Position numbers and translations under genes: made by a program. Shown here piece after piece: positions 32,393 to 43,146 of a stretch of 64,000 bases of DNA. The stretch covers positions 3,925,501-3,989,500 of the forward strand of contig JASPKZ010000419.1 of assembly GCA_030220185.1 (NCBI GenBank), written 5' to 3'. The notes below the pieces were generated by a model, which did no database searches, was not told where the DNA came from, and was given only the letters and a program-made list of their open reading frames with translations. The DNA comes from Diploptera punctata. Lineage: Eukaryota; Arthropoda; Insecta; Blattodea; Blaberidae. Position 1 is the stretch's first letter, and every line of letters begins with the position of its first letter.

Positions 32393-32985
32393 CACTATTA
32401 AACTCATGCCAAAAATGCTAGTCAATGACCAATCACCTTTCAATGAATTTTGTTTCACCACCAATGACAGTCGTGTTTCACCTCGCTCTTTATCGATTTC
32501 TCTTTATCAGCTCCTGCTTTTGTGGTAAAGAAAGCTCCTCTTTTTTAATGTTCTGAACAGGACAGATCATTATTTTTCTCCAACAAATACATTGAATATA
32601 GCAAATAATGAACAGATTCCTTGATTTTACTGAGTTGTTTACTAAAAACATAAATGAATAACCCGTAATGTTGATTATGATATATAGTTTGATGTGTTTA
32701 ATTATTTCTCCACTTGGGTACATTCTTACAATATTGCGATCTTATTTGGCAATAAATCATATGATCTAGTTGCAGTGAATGAACATAACCTCACATTTCT
32801 GATTTGTTTTCAAACATCGCCGTTTATATTAAATACATAAATATTTTAAAATAACTATGGTTAAACAATGATTTGTGAGTAAACAGCTTAATGTTATTCG
32901 TTAAATAGTCCTAACAAATGCCACTCTTGATTTCCAAATTCTCTAGACAAATTGGATATCATTCGTGGCATTACTTATGAAAAAT
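32393..32985 (-). repeat. Family R repeat, copy 2
   Basis: It shares GACCAATCACCTTTCAATGA, TTTCACCTCGCTCTTTATCG, AAACATCGCCGTTTATATTA and GCCACTCTTGATTTCCAAATT with copy 1. The terminal hairpin is shortened, with most of the loop side missing. It lies inside the TIR element. Confidence 0.8.
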
Positions 32986-33156
32986 ACATGTTTTTACAAT
33001 AAGTTTTCAAACAGTCGACCCTGTGACTCATTGCAAGTTTTATATCGTCGCAGCAGCGATCGGCTAGCACGGCCGATCATTGCAGGATTCTTTTTGACGT
33101 CGTCAAAACACTTATTGTTTGAACTCTTATTGTAAAAACATGTATTTTTCAATAAA
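32983..33156. repeat. Small palindromic element (about 30-bp inverted ends)
   Basis: The left end TACATGTTTTTACAATAAG and the right end CTTATTGTAAAAACATGTA are inverted copies. A second palindrome, GATCGGCTAGCACGGCCGATC, lies in the centre. MITE-like; the family is not recognised. Confidence 0.7.
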
Positions 33157-33316
33157 ACGATACGTGTACAATTGTTCGTATTGAATTCCGACCCTTACAA
33201 GTGAACACCTTCATCTGTGCATAAACAACGTGTTTGCGAATACATGCTCCTTCACAAAAAATGATCCTCTCTGCGTGACATATCATCCCTATCATTTTGT
33301 CGGTGAGGTCCTGCTA

Positions 33317-33321
<5 letters not shown>

Positions 33322-33348
<27 letters not shown>

Positions 33349-33350
33349 CC
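33322..33350. repeat. (TA)n microsatellite
   Basis: A TA run directly at the edge of the TIR element and the S1 tail. Confidence 0.9.
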
Positions 33351-33676
33351 ATATCCATCCATAGTAATTCTGCCCGAGCGCAGGTCTTTCATTGCAATCA
33401 TAGCATTTTTATGCTATGCTTTGCAGCTTTACTAGAGAATTATATGTGTGGAAACTTCCCGTTGCTTTCCACACCAGTGAAGGATGATGATGATAATGAA
33501 AAGGTTGATGATGATGGTCGGATGATTTTCGGAGACCGTTGGGCCCTTAGCTTCACAGCATTTGTCTTACAGGTGAGAGAAAAAACCGAGAAATACCTCA
33601 CCCAGAATCCTGTCCGGACCGGGAATCGCTGCGTGACAAGACAGCACGCTACCTCGAGACCACAGCAGTGGACTTA
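33351..33676 (-). mobile_element. SINE S1, minus strand
   Basis: The reverse complement gives the S1 tRNA-like head with GTAGCGTGCTGTCTTGTCACG, the core with tcggttttttctctcacctg, a GGTGTGGAAAGCAACGGGAA block and the ATGGATGGATATGG tail at the low-coordinate end. An internal ATGATGATG expansion is present. Confidence 0.88.
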
Positions 33677-35150
33677 ATATGTACATATAATGCAAATATT
33701 TTTCAACGTAGACCTAGCTGAAGTTTTTAAGTAACTAAAACAATGTTTTGCTGAAATATTATAAATGCAAATTAAAAGTAATTTAATTTCGAACCAGAAT
33801 TGGGTAAAATGGTACTACATGCTGTAGTCTATACCACATATTCACACGTTGGGACAAGATACTCCCTATCGCGAGTTACTTAGCCAAACTAATTTAGTTA
33901 GGCCTACACTTATTTCACTACAGATGTCAGCCCCAAAGAGACATCTAATAGGCAACTTGGAAAAATTTTGCTCAGAAACTCTATTTCAGGCTTCAGCTTG
34001 TTTTAAGAGACCGAAAACCTGTAGATTCGGGACCCACGGCTTAAAATGCTCCTAGATGAATTTTTCTTTTATTTATCTATTCTAAAAGTCCATTGACTCC
34101 GGCAGGATTTTTATTCTCGACTCAAGCGGTCAGAGGCAAGGAACGTAGCCCCTAGACCTCTGAGACTGATAAACTATATACTGTAGTCGTATATAAAATT
34201 AAAATTATGAAAACAATTTTTATGATTAGTTCTAATATTTCATTATATCTTAAAAAAAACTTGAGATTATACTAAGGGAACAATTACAGATGATCTCACT
34301 GCTTGTTTGATAGCTATAAGAAATAGTATTGTACAGTCTCAACGATATAAACTAAAAAAGACTGTTTGGTATTTGTGATCTTTGTCAGAGATGTATTTTT
34401 ATCGCTCTAGGAACATATAATGCAGTGAATATAGATGTTTATTTGTGATGCAGATTTAGAATGGAAATGTTTATTTTTACTGAATGGGAATAAGATGTTG
34501 GTACAAATGAAAGCAGTAGTCTGGTAAGTGAAAGTATGGTTTGGGAAGTGCAATTTATTTACGTTGCCTGCAACATGTGGCTGGTACCGTACTCCTGATA
34601 TGTATAAGTTATAGGCTAGGCTTTTCGGGAATGATGGGGCAGACTGGTACAGGCACGGAAAACCGCACGCAACCTTTAGCAATCAATCCCAGTGCCCATC
34701 AGCTATTTAATTGATCCGCCAGCTGTGGGGCTGACTAATGTCTCAACATTCTTCACCCCATACTCTCCCCCATTTTCCTAAAGATCTTCTGATCTCGTTC
34801 TGCAGTCTTCTCTTTCTCATTTTTTTTTCTATCCGACTCGGATACCAAAAGCATAAATTCAGCAGTTACATTCCTCCTAGTCTTAACATTCTTTCCTAAA
34901 GAAATTAACGTTCAAATTGTACCAACATTACTTGATTTTGTAGTTTATTTATTGAACATATTGCTGACAACAATACATTTGTGTGCAAATTAAGCATGTA
35001 CAACTTATTCCTCATTTATTAATTTGGCAATTCCGAAAAAGTAGATGATCAATATATCTCAACATTTAACAGAATATGTAATAATCGTAAGTATTTATTG
35101 AAATTATAAACAATATTTTATTTATTTGGTAATACTGGGGAAATTACTTT
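33677..35150. other. No gene recognised
   Basis: Short frames only. No RNA gene or repeat boundary could be supported. Confidence 0.5.
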
Positions 35151-35320
35151 TTATTTGTTATTGCAAATACAATTAATAGAATACAATTCATAATTTGTTA
35201 ACATGTCTGAAGAAGGTACAGTGTACCGAAACAGCTGTCACTGAATTATATAATACATATGAAAATCAAAATAAAACTACGTTTTATTTTTATTTAATTA
35301 ACAATTAATAGAAGTTAATT
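35151..35320 (+). mobile_element. Penelope-like terminus with hammerhead-like motif
   Basis: The motif runs CTGAAGA (35207-35213), A, GGTAC, loop AGT, GTACC (stem II, 35215-35227), GAAA (35228-35231), then CAGCTG and TC (35232-35239). It matches the conserved core of hammerhead ribozymes with the very short palindromic stem III reported for PLEs. One extra A between CTGAAGA and stem II is not canonical. Stem I pairing is weak (TGT with ACT gives only two pairs). The flanks match the PLE tail at 960-1133 in inverse orientation. Confidence 0.6.
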
Positions 35321-35683
35321 ATAATATTTATGGATAGAATTTGGAAAATGGAGAATAATTAATTTTTTTTAATTTCATTGAAGTAGATTTCCTGCTTAAA
35401 TAAATAATCTCTTGTGTGTGATCTGAATATAAGTATATTTCCTGCTTAAATAAATAATGTCTTATGGTTGATCTCAGTATAACTGATATGCTTGATCTTG
35501 TTAAAATTTGTAATAGTACTCTCCGCTTGCTTATAGATAGAAAAAATAATTACAATTATAAATTTCAGAGGAGAATAAATGCTAAACCTGAATTCGGAGA
35601 AAATTCCAATCAAAGATCCTTGAATACATTCTTACCTATTCCTATGGACGTACTGTCCTACTTTATTTATTTTAGACTAGCTA
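35321..35683. other. No gene recognised
   Basis: The phrase TTTCCTGCTTAAATAAATAAT occurs twice (near 35387 and 35439), a short tandem duplication of about 50 bases. Otherwise unassigned. Confidence 0.5.
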
Positions 35684-35765
35684 ATACTCGGCGTAAACTG
35701 CTATGCCTGTATAAATAAAATGTGTTTTTATGTTTAGTTGAATAAGCATATTGTCAACAGTAATC
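35684..35765 (+). repeat. Family T repeat, 5' fragment
   Basis: ACTAGCTAATACTCGGCGTA and the following ATGTTTAGTTGAATAAGCAT match the 5' end of the minus-strand T copy at about 43125. Confidence 0.6.
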
Positions 35766-36299
35766 TAACAAGATATAGTGCTTTTTCTAAATAAATCACG
35801 AGCGACGAAGTCGCGAATAATTTTGTCTAATGAAAAACTCAAACTCGCGTTAGATTTTGAGTGACTGTTTAGCGAATAATAAAACATCAGAAGCTAAAAA
35901 TAATTATAATGTTTAATATTTACCAAATGTGAAGTTATGCATTCCGATCTTACTTCCGGGTAATTTCGAAGCCGGCTGTATAGTTATAAATAGTATATGC
36001 GCCTATGTGTACTGTTAAATCTCTATGGGATTAGAAAAATTAATAACATATGATTGTATAAGAAATAACTATTAACAATAATGCAATTCATTATACAACA
36101 TTTAATATTTTTTACAGCAACAGAACTAAGCTTCTTTTTTTTTTTTTGTAATTTTTGAAGTTGTTTTGTTTTGGCATTCCTTGCTGTACCACATCGATTT
36201 TACATTCTTCAATTGATATGGTTGTCAAATAAGTTAGTTTGCGGAGATATCTCTCATTACGAACAGGAAGAGGCACGATTATGTGTTTATGAGTTAAAT
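35766..36299. other. No gene recognised
   Basis: It contains a short palindromic stretch, ACGAGCGACGAAGTCGCG, reminiscent of but not the same as the family R loop. Otherwise unassigned. Confidence 0.45.
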
Positions 36300-36600
36300 A
36301 GTCATATTAAACTTTGTGCCTTAGTGCAGAACTACAGGATTTGCAGGTATGGCAAGCATGGGACCGGGACCCAACCTAGATCGCGAAAAATTTGGATAGC
36401 TGTAATAATTAGCGGCTCCAGGTTGAGAAAACTATGGAAGACCCGACGTGTTGATCACATTCATCCCTATTCTAGCTAGATGATTGTCCATTTCTGTTAA
36501 TAACACAAGTTGATATAATAGCCGGCTGGTAGGCTATATGGAACTTCCAAGCCTGTGGCAGCATGGAGTGGAACGATATTAAATTCGTACTGACAATAAT
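36300..36600 (+). mobile_element. SINE S2, diverged copy
   Basis: It aligns with the complete S2 copy at 56214-56558 through CAGAACTACAGGATTTGC, GGTATGGCAAGCATGGGACC, TTTGGATAGCTGTAATAATT, AGCGGCTCCAGGTTGAG and AGCCGGCTGGTAGG. The tRNA head is mostly lost. Confidence 0.75.
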
Positions 36601-37014
36601 TGTGGGAGAATTATATTATATCACACCATTTCAACATTTTAAATACATATTCATTATGTAACGTGTGCTTTTCGCTTCATTATGTAAATTATAAGTAGGC
36701 TCTAATAAAACCAATGTATTTTGATGGGGTTGAATTAACATCCTCGCTCTTATTTTAGCTCCGGTTTACTATGAGTTTCTGACATTAGTTGTGAAATTAG
36801 TGTAGTTCAATAGGAGAATTAGGTGACCTTTTCTTAATTATTCACAAAATAACTCATATTTGGAACTCAGGACGTGGACACTTCAGGATAATCCTAACAA
36901 AGTTATAAAAAGTAGGGACATGTTCCTAGAAATATGGAATGTTATGACTTTATACAGCAGTGTGCATTAGTTTTATTGACACGGTGAATACTGAATCGAT
37001 TGGAGAGTGAAAGA
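36601..37014. other. No gene recognised
   Basis: AT-rich and unassigned. Confidence 0.5.
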
Positions 37015-37140
37015 GGGGCATGGGAACTTGGTGCAGGTAAATCCATAAATGCTGCCAAGAATTGATGGAAGAATAGCATTAACTACGATTTGAAGGAGGT
37101 GAATTATAAGGAAAGGATTGGAAAACAGCTCAAGTTGTGG
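37015..37140 (+). mobile_element. LINE family A, old fragment
   Basis: GGGGCATGGGAACTTGGTGC, AATAGCATTAACTACGATTT and GAAAGGATTGGAAAACAGCT track the family A 3' coding block with many mismatches and small deletions. Confidence 0.6.
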
Positions 37141-37245
37141 AAGTATGATAAAATGATGTCATTTTTATGAACAAAATTGACTATTTTGAAACATTCTTAT
37201 ATTAAACAAGGAGAGGTACGTTAATAAGAGAGTAATCATTTACTG

Positions 37246-38100
37246 TCGGCCTCGTGGTCTAGTGGTTGTGTTCCTTGACTGCACACCCTATACCAAAAGT
37301 TTAAGGATGCCTGCCAATTTGAAATAATTATATACTGTTCTTAAATCTTCTGGCTGAATTGATTAAAATTTTTAGGGGATTATTACAGTTTAAAGGTATT
37401 GTTTAAAAATATAATAATTAAAATGTATTGATTTACATCAATATACAATTTGTTAAGTATTGTATTACATGAATAAAAAACCACACTCGTTTGTATCTTT
37501 GTGCCCGTGGAATATAATGCGAATAATGGTTTTCTTTTTTGTTAGATACAACGCATATATGTATTGCATGTTTTGAAATATAATTACGAATTTTGAAATA
37601 ATTTTTTTATTCATTTAATAAAATACTTATAAATTGTATATTGATATAAATAAATGAATTGTAATTATTCTATTTTTAAACAATGCCTTTTAACTGTAAT
37701 AATCCCCCTAACAATTTTAAATCAATTCAGCCAGAAGATTTAAGAACAGTATATAATTATTTCAAATTGGCAAGTTTCCTTAAACTTTTGGTATAGGCTG
37801 TAGTACCGAGGATCGCGAGATCAGACCCGGCTGGGGTCGTTTGATTTTTCAGGATGGAATAACCTAAAAGTGAAATCATTCGGGATAGACTTTAATCCGT
37901 GGTTCGCGAGTCTGGGGATTTTCAAGCAAATTAAAGAACCCCAAATCTAAATTAATTATTCTGTGCAAAAGTTAACTGGTCTTCCTCATCGAAATTATAT
38001 CTCAGTTCCTTACTATATGTCTAATTGAGGCGATTGCTTATCACATGTCACTCAGTGACATCTGTAGGCAAATAATCACAACTAGATTAACTCGGTCAAG
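37246..38100 (+). mobile_element. SINE S3, split by a MITE
   Basis: The head GGCCTCGTGGTCTAGTGGTT (A box) at 37252 is separated from the matching GATCGCGAGATCAGACCCGG (B-box region) at 37812 by the 503-base MITE. Joining the flanks restores normal A-to-B-box spacing. The body runs through GGTTCGCGAGTCTGGGGATT to about 38100. The 3' end is not sharply defined. Confidence 0.65.
37291..37793. mobile_element. Tc1/mariner-type MITE with about 200-bp TIRs, TA TSD
   Basis: The ends are TACCAAAAGTTTAAGGA and its inverse, flanked by TA (37289-37290 and 37794-37795). The inverted arms share GCCAATTTGAAATAATTATA, CTGTTCTTAAATCTTCTGGC and GAATTGATT..AAAATT blocks, giving an almost fully palindromic element. 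No protein is encoded. Confidence 0.85.
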
Positions 38101-38177
38101 AAGCTCCTGCTAGGGGAGCAACAATGTCTCCATGAGGGACGTATGGGATATATGGGTTACATACTGTACTAGTAACT

Positions 38178-38330
38178 ACTGTGGTATAGAGGTAACCCTG
38201 AATGTAGCGGTTCCGGGTTTGATCCCGAGTCTGTACAAATTTCCTTGGTGAGGCATTTTTACTACGGGATTTTCTTCCCCTGCAAGACAAATGTCAGAAA
38301 ATTTTAAGATCCAAGTAGTTCCGCAACACT
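38178..38330 (+). mobile_element. SINE S4 (different head, S1-like core)
   Basis: The head GTGGTATAGAGGTAACCC with B-box-like GGGTTTGATCCC is followed by TTGGTGAGGCATTTTTACTA and GCAAGACAAATGTCAG. The latter parts match the S1 core, but the head differs, so the core is shared between SINE families. Confidence 0.6.
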
Positions 38331-38877
38331 TTCTAGTCATTAAAATCACGTCTTCTTCAGTATGGATGTATGATTCAATCATATCTTAAAAGCTCAGTTT
38401 TGTTTAAGGAAGCCTCTACAGTTAGTGTAACTTTACGTGGGGATGAATGGGAAATCTGGAAGTACCTACAAGAAGAGTTAAATGAAGACATAATGTAGAT
38501 AGATAGGCAGAGAATCGGACGGACGGACAGATATACAAATAGCTAGATAGATACTGTATATATACACCGGTACTATATAAAGAGGATAGAGAATGTAAAC
38601 AACAGATCAACTAGCGCAATTAAATGTAAGTTACAAAGCAATTTAATAAAGGAAACGTTCCTAATGTCACAAACATGTGTTGATGATCTCAATAATTTTA
38701 TTTTAGCAGATTTACAGAACTCGAATTTGCAAAATTTCATGTCGGTAACTACAATAACTTTGTTTTATCGCAACTAGTAGAAGCAGATAATGCCAAAAAA
38801 ATAAAACTTAAAGTATTAGCTTACTGTACTATTATAGTTGTGATTATAGACAATAGTTTATCCAGGGCAAATATTTA
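38331..38877. other. No gene recognised
   Basis: Contains a TAGATAGATA-type low-complexity patch near 38500-38560. Otherwise unassigned. Confidence 0.5.
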
Positions 38878-39400
38878 ACATACAGGGTGAGTTTTATTTG
38901 CACCGACAAACTGCAAGGACTGATTCCTGACTGTAAATGGAGGAAAAAATATCCTATGAATAAGTGTCCATAAATGCATCGTTGTCACGGTAGATGGCAC
39001 TGACGAATAACAATTTCTCAGACCACTTGCAGAATACTCTTCCTGACAGGTGATCTGGTTTCTGCATGATAGATCGCCACCCCACTTTCGCATTACAGTT
39101 CATCAACACCTCAACAAATTCTTCCACAGTCGTTGGATAAAACGCGAAGGCCCTATTGCATGATCTGCTAGATCACCGGACGTAAGACCATGGATTTTTA
39201 CCTCTGGGTGCATCTGAAAAGTATTGAGTATGCTGAACCAGTTCCTGATGTGCATACCCTTCAACAGCGTGTCCACGTCGCCTGTGACGCTATTCGGTGA
39301 GAAGCCGGAACATGAGAAAAAGTGAGGCAATCCATGATACGACGTGTGAACGCGTGCATTGCATCCCACTTTGCACATCTGTAATGACGTGGATGCAATT
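38878..39400 (+). pseudogene. C-terminal fragment of a mariner-related transposase
   Basis: After a TACAGGGTGAG terminus-like start, plus-strand frames read RSPDVRPW and DFYLWVHLKSIEYAEPVPD, HTLQQRVHVACDAIR and RQSMIRRVNACIASHFAHL. This fits the end of the DUF4817-type mariner-related transposases (RSPDLTPLDFYLWGHLK..VY.., R...C..IR, V..S..RR...C). The catalytic third acidic region lies in the DFYLW block. Frameshifts occur near 39170 and 39290. It is probably the same family as 17355-18000. Confidence 0.6.
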
Positions 39401-40188
39401 TATGTCGTTGCACGCACATCGTTCATTTCCGGACACATGTTCATAGGACTTTTTTTTTGCTCTATTTCCAGACAGGAATCAATTCCTGAAGTTTGTCGGT
39501 TTAATACGCTGAAACGTATTTTAGGCATATATTCTATCAGATAATAGCTATCGGCTTTGTCGAATTTCTTGATTCATGAATAATGGTTAAAGGTACTGTA
39601 CAGACATTGGTCTGCAACCAGGAAATTTATAGAAAACATGTAGTGGGATTCTTTATAACATGTGACGCGAAAAAATTCTAAGTTCCAGTAATGCACATGC
39701 ACCAGCAAACGCGAAGCGGTTTACACTATGGAATCACGGGAGCAGCCAACATATACACGATATTTAACGAACCTAAAAGCTAACCTAACGCAATTTAAAT
39801 ACTCTAACGTGCGAAAGACCAACCTAAAAGCTAACCTAACGCAATTTTAAGCATTCTAACATGTGAAAGAATGCAACGCCCAAAAATAAATAGTAAGTTC
39901 TGAAATTTTGAAGTATATGTGTACAGATATATTAGTAATAGTCCATGTTGGCTGCACTGGAATACGTATTTCTTGCTGCATAGAATATTCGTTAAACTCA
40001 ATATGGCTCTCACGTCTTTATGTTACGTATGTAGTTAAATATCATCAAAAATACATTGAAATGATCATTAGAAAAAAAAGTAAAAACATTGTAAGTAGTG
40101 GGATATAATTTAAACAATGGAACCCAAAGAATACAATTTGACAGGGATTTATTAAGTAATTAAGAAAATAGCGTCACTTGTTGTAAAG
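39401..40188. other. No gene recognised; short tandem duplication inside
   Basis: Near 39769-39868 a roughly 55-base unit containing AACCTAAAAGCTAACCTAAC and CTCTAAC(G/A)TG(C/T)GAAAG is present twice in tandem. The rest is unassigned. Confidence 0.55.
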
Positions 40189-40412
40189 CATCGTTTCTCA
40201 ACCTGTGGTTCGAGAAACCCCAAGGAGTTCGCAAAATATTTCAAGAGGTTAGCCAAAACTTTTCCATAATGGCGGGTTTCGCGGTTAGGCCTATTATTGA
40301 TTCCTTCATTTCTGCGGCATTGTCATAAAATAATAATAGTAATAATAATAATAATCACAATAATAATAATAATAATTTATTATTATTATTATTTTAAAAT
40401 TAAATTAACTCT

Positions 40413-40444
<32 letters not shown>

Positions 40445-40907
40445 ATTATTATTTTAAAATTAAATTAACCCTATAATGCTCCTTGTTGCATGCTAAAATT
40501 ATAACAATAATTATTAGGGCATGATCATGAAAATAAATTAATTGTTCTATAATAGGAGATGCTCTATCTTGTAAATTTATATTTGTAACATCGGTAATTT
40601 ATCACATTATTTCCACAATAAGTTAATATTTACCGGGAATGCCTAATTTACAGTTATATAATAACGTTAGGATTGCATTTGATTTCGCTAAAAGTAGACT
40701 TACACCTTGTGTAAGTTTTAAACCGTAACTAGAGTAACTTTAAGTTTTAACCGTTAAGGGTTAAGTTAATTTAAGGTTATGAAACATATTGTTTGGAATT
40801 AAATTTTATGCATGTCTACTATATATATATATATATATAGCCTATGTCAGTGTTTCACCCAACTCAAATCAAGGGGTTCGCGAGTCGAAAAAGCCTGGGA
40901 ACCGTTG
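40189..40907. mobile_element. Non-autonomous hAT element, exact 8-bp TSD
   Basis: The left end is CATCGTTTCTCAACCTGTGG and the right end, reverse-complemented, CAACGGTTCCCAGGCTTTTT. Both resemble the CAGNGGTTCTCAA start of Charlie-like hAT elements and are followed by TTCGCGA..CCCC-type words. The flanks carry ttgtaaag at 40181-40188 and 40908-40915. The interior is AT-rich with no transposase. Confidence 0.85.
40328..40450. repeat. (TAA)n and (TTA)n runs in opposite sense
   Basis: An AATAAT run followed by a TTATTA run can fold on itself. ATTTTAAAATTAAATTAAC occurs twice around it. Confidence 0.85.
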
Positions 40908-40915
40908 TTGTAAAG

Positions 40916-41790
40916 AATACCCTTGTAGTATATGTGCACTCACTGTGTAATTATCAGTCCCACTAAGGGTAAAGCCCTCCTCAAGACGGTGAGCTCACGT
41001 GGTGAGCTACAGCTTATATGAGTTACTTGTTGCTTTTGTTTTGCCTGTGCTGCTTGTTTTGATTTTGTCCACTTTAATTCGTTCTAATACGCTGTTTTCA
41101 TTGTCTTTTTAACTGTTGCAAATTCTTCCTATTTCCCATTTTACTTGACAAATGACATTGGGATCTTTTACCATTCTGAAGGTTTCACATTGTGATTTCT
41201 GTGACCATCTTTCTTCTTGAAACGAGGCGTAGGTAGAGAGTTAATCATTTGAAAATGAAGAAAAATTTACTGAGTGAATGGAATCTGTGCGATGCTTCTT
41301 GGAAGTAAACTCCGTGCAACAAAAAGGTAGAAGCTGCCTGTTGATTGACATTATCACAAGTTAATACCTACTGGCACGCCATTTCCTCACACTCGAGTCT
41401 TTCTTAGAAAGGACAAATCGATAAGAAAATAGATCACGGATGTCCGAATAGTAGACTAAATGGCTGCATCATGCAAAATGATGAACACTTACATCCTCTC
41501 AAGTTATCTTCCGCATTATTATGCTAATCTATTTAGTGCAATAAAAACGTTAACATGAATATTGTATCTAGTTACTGCTAAACTGTGTCATTTATAAAAC
41601 ATATTTAACCCTAAATTAGCAAAAAATTAATTTATCGTGCCAGTTATTTAAATATTCCGGACCGCAGTGATAACAAAATCAAGTGAAACTGTACGTTTTT
41701 TCTTTCTAAGACGCCTTTAACATCTTATTTATTTAATCAATTGATTTGGCATTTCTTGATGAAAATCCATGTTAATTTAATGAAATAAAA
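40916..41790. other. No gene recognised
   Basis: Short frames only. Nothing assignable. Confidence 0.5.
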
Positions 41791-41965
41791 ATGAAATATA
41801 ACGTTTTATATGATTTTCATATTTATTACATATAAAAATTTGTAACAGCTGTTTCGGTACTTAAAAAAATGTAATCATGTCTGAAGAAGGTATAAAGTAC
41901 CGAAACATCTGTTACAAATTTTTATTGTAATAAATATGAAAATCATATAAAACTTTGTCTGATTT
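41791..41965. mobile_element. Penelope-like termini arranged as an inverted repeat
   Basis: TATATGATTTTCATATTTAT and TTTGTAACAGCTGTTTCGGTAC on the left are mirrored on the right by GTACCGAAACATCTGTTACAAA and ATAAATATGAAAATCATATA. The right arm carries CTGAAGA-A-GGTAT-AAA-GTACC-GAAA at about 41879-41903, the hammerhead-like block also seen near 35207. The left arm lacks the CTGAAGA part. PLEs are known for inverted terminal arrangements, which fits. Confidence 0.6.
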
Positions 41966-42184
41966 ATTTAATTTTTTTATTGAATGCCATCAGTTTGTCA
42001 TTTCGTATTGGTGTATTGTAATCTACTGCTGAGGTAGGAGCGCCTGGAAGGCTGGGTTATGCTGCTCCAATGATATGATGGGTGATGATTTTGGTAATGA
42101 TGCGCCAGGAGGTTTCTTAATCATAAACTTAATCTAATGAAGAGAATATAATAAATGATGTTAATGATAGTCAGTTGATGTTCG
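41966..42184. other. Unassigned
   Basis: No feature recognised. Confidence 0.4.
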
Positions 42185-42345
42185 GGGACCGTTTGGGCCT
42201 TAATATTTCCTGATATTTATCTTAAAGGTGAGTAAAAATCCCGAAAAAACCTAACCCAGAAAACGTGTCCCGACTGGGGATCGAAACCGGGCCCGCTGCG
42301 TGATAAGGCTGCACGCTACATCGAGATCACAGCGGTGGGCTATTT
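42185..42345 (-). mobile_element. SINE S1, head and core only, minus strand
   Basis: The reverse complement gives CACCGCTGTGATCTCGATG, the B box GGTTTCGATCCCC, the TTTTTACTCACC core and AAGGCCCAAACGGTCCCCG. The 3' half of S1 is missing. Confidence 0.8.
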
Positions 42346-42364
42346 TTTCATTGTATTTTTATTT

Positions 42365-42540
42365 AATTTTCAATGATATGAAATGAGTCCCGGTAATGAA
42401 ATTCCAAACCAGCTTTTCCCTTGACGATTGAGGGAAACCAGGAAAAAATCTGTCACGTTGCTCGGAACCGGGATTTGAACTCGGGATCTCCCGAATATGA
42501 GTGCCAAACGCTACCGCTTGAGCCAATTCGCTTGGTTGAA
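42365..42540 (-). mobile_element. SINE S5, minus strand
   Basis: The reverse complement has TTGGCTCAAGCGGTAGCG (A box), GAGTTCAAATCCCGG (B box) and a body with TTCCTGGTTTCCCTCAA and GGAATTTCATTACCGGGACT. Part of the body recurs at about 28265. The head is clearly tRNA-derived. Confidence 0.75.
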
Positions 42541-42689
42541 ACTGTTAATTATTGCTATTATATTATATTTTCTATATTTATACGTCAGAGAAAGAGCAGT
42601 AGCTGATTTAAGAGCCATGAATCAAATAAAGTCACCTGCCTTAGTATCAATAGACACTTGACCGATTTCAATACTTTGGTTTCTATCAT

Positions 42690-43137
42690 TTAGATACTTT
42701 TTCGGGGACAATTAACATGTATAATTTATTACCGTACTTACTATAGGGCCGGAGCTAAAAAAAGTGCATAGGTGGCAATATAAAATGTCGCTTTTTGGAC
42801 GTTTAAATGGCTTATGCTGCCTAAACCATGACAAATATACCAAATTAATGTACACAGAAATGAATATCTAAATACTTTCTACGAAAATTCAGCTACAACA
42901 TACGTCTATCTTTTACAGACAACTCACAATAACCATTTTTGTCAGCTCATTGATGCCAAGGAGATCGGGATAATTAGATTTCCGGACAATGCTTGGTAAC
43001 CAGCACGGGGTTATCTAAAAACATTTACAATATAAATATAAATTAATAATTTTACTTATTCAACTAAACATATAAACACATTCAATTTATTTAGGTGTAG
43101 CAGCGTACGCCGGGTACTTGCTAGTGAGACTATTTAC
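42690..43137 (-). repeat. Family T repeat, minus strand
   Basis: The reverse complement begins ACTAGCAAGTACCCGGCGTA and contains ATGTTTAGTTGAATAAGTA, ATAACCCCGTGCTGGTTACC and CTCCTTGGCATCAATGAGCT, matching the copies at 31030 and 35684. Confidence 0.7.
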
Positions 43138-43146
43138 TCATATAGT

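Larger units (their letters stand above)
32205..33330. mobile_element. Non-autonomous DNA transposon with about 150-bp TIRs
   Basis: The left end (about 32213-32365) and the reverse complement of the right end (about 33165-33325) share CACCGACAAAATGAT, GCAGAGAGGAT, TTTTTTGTGAAGGA, CGCAAACACG, CAGATGAAGGTGTTCAC and GGTCGGAATT-type blocks. The same terminus precedes the transposase relic at 17355, so this is likely an internally replaced member of that family. Its interior is occupied by family R copy 2 and a small palindromic element. It encodes nothing. Confidence 0.75.

Noticed and set aside
39769..39868. CTAACCTAAC words reminiscent of the insect telomere repeat (TTAGG)n
   Set aside because: Only two adjacent CCTAA-like units occur per copy, inside a 55-base tandem duplication. 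This is not a telomeric array.
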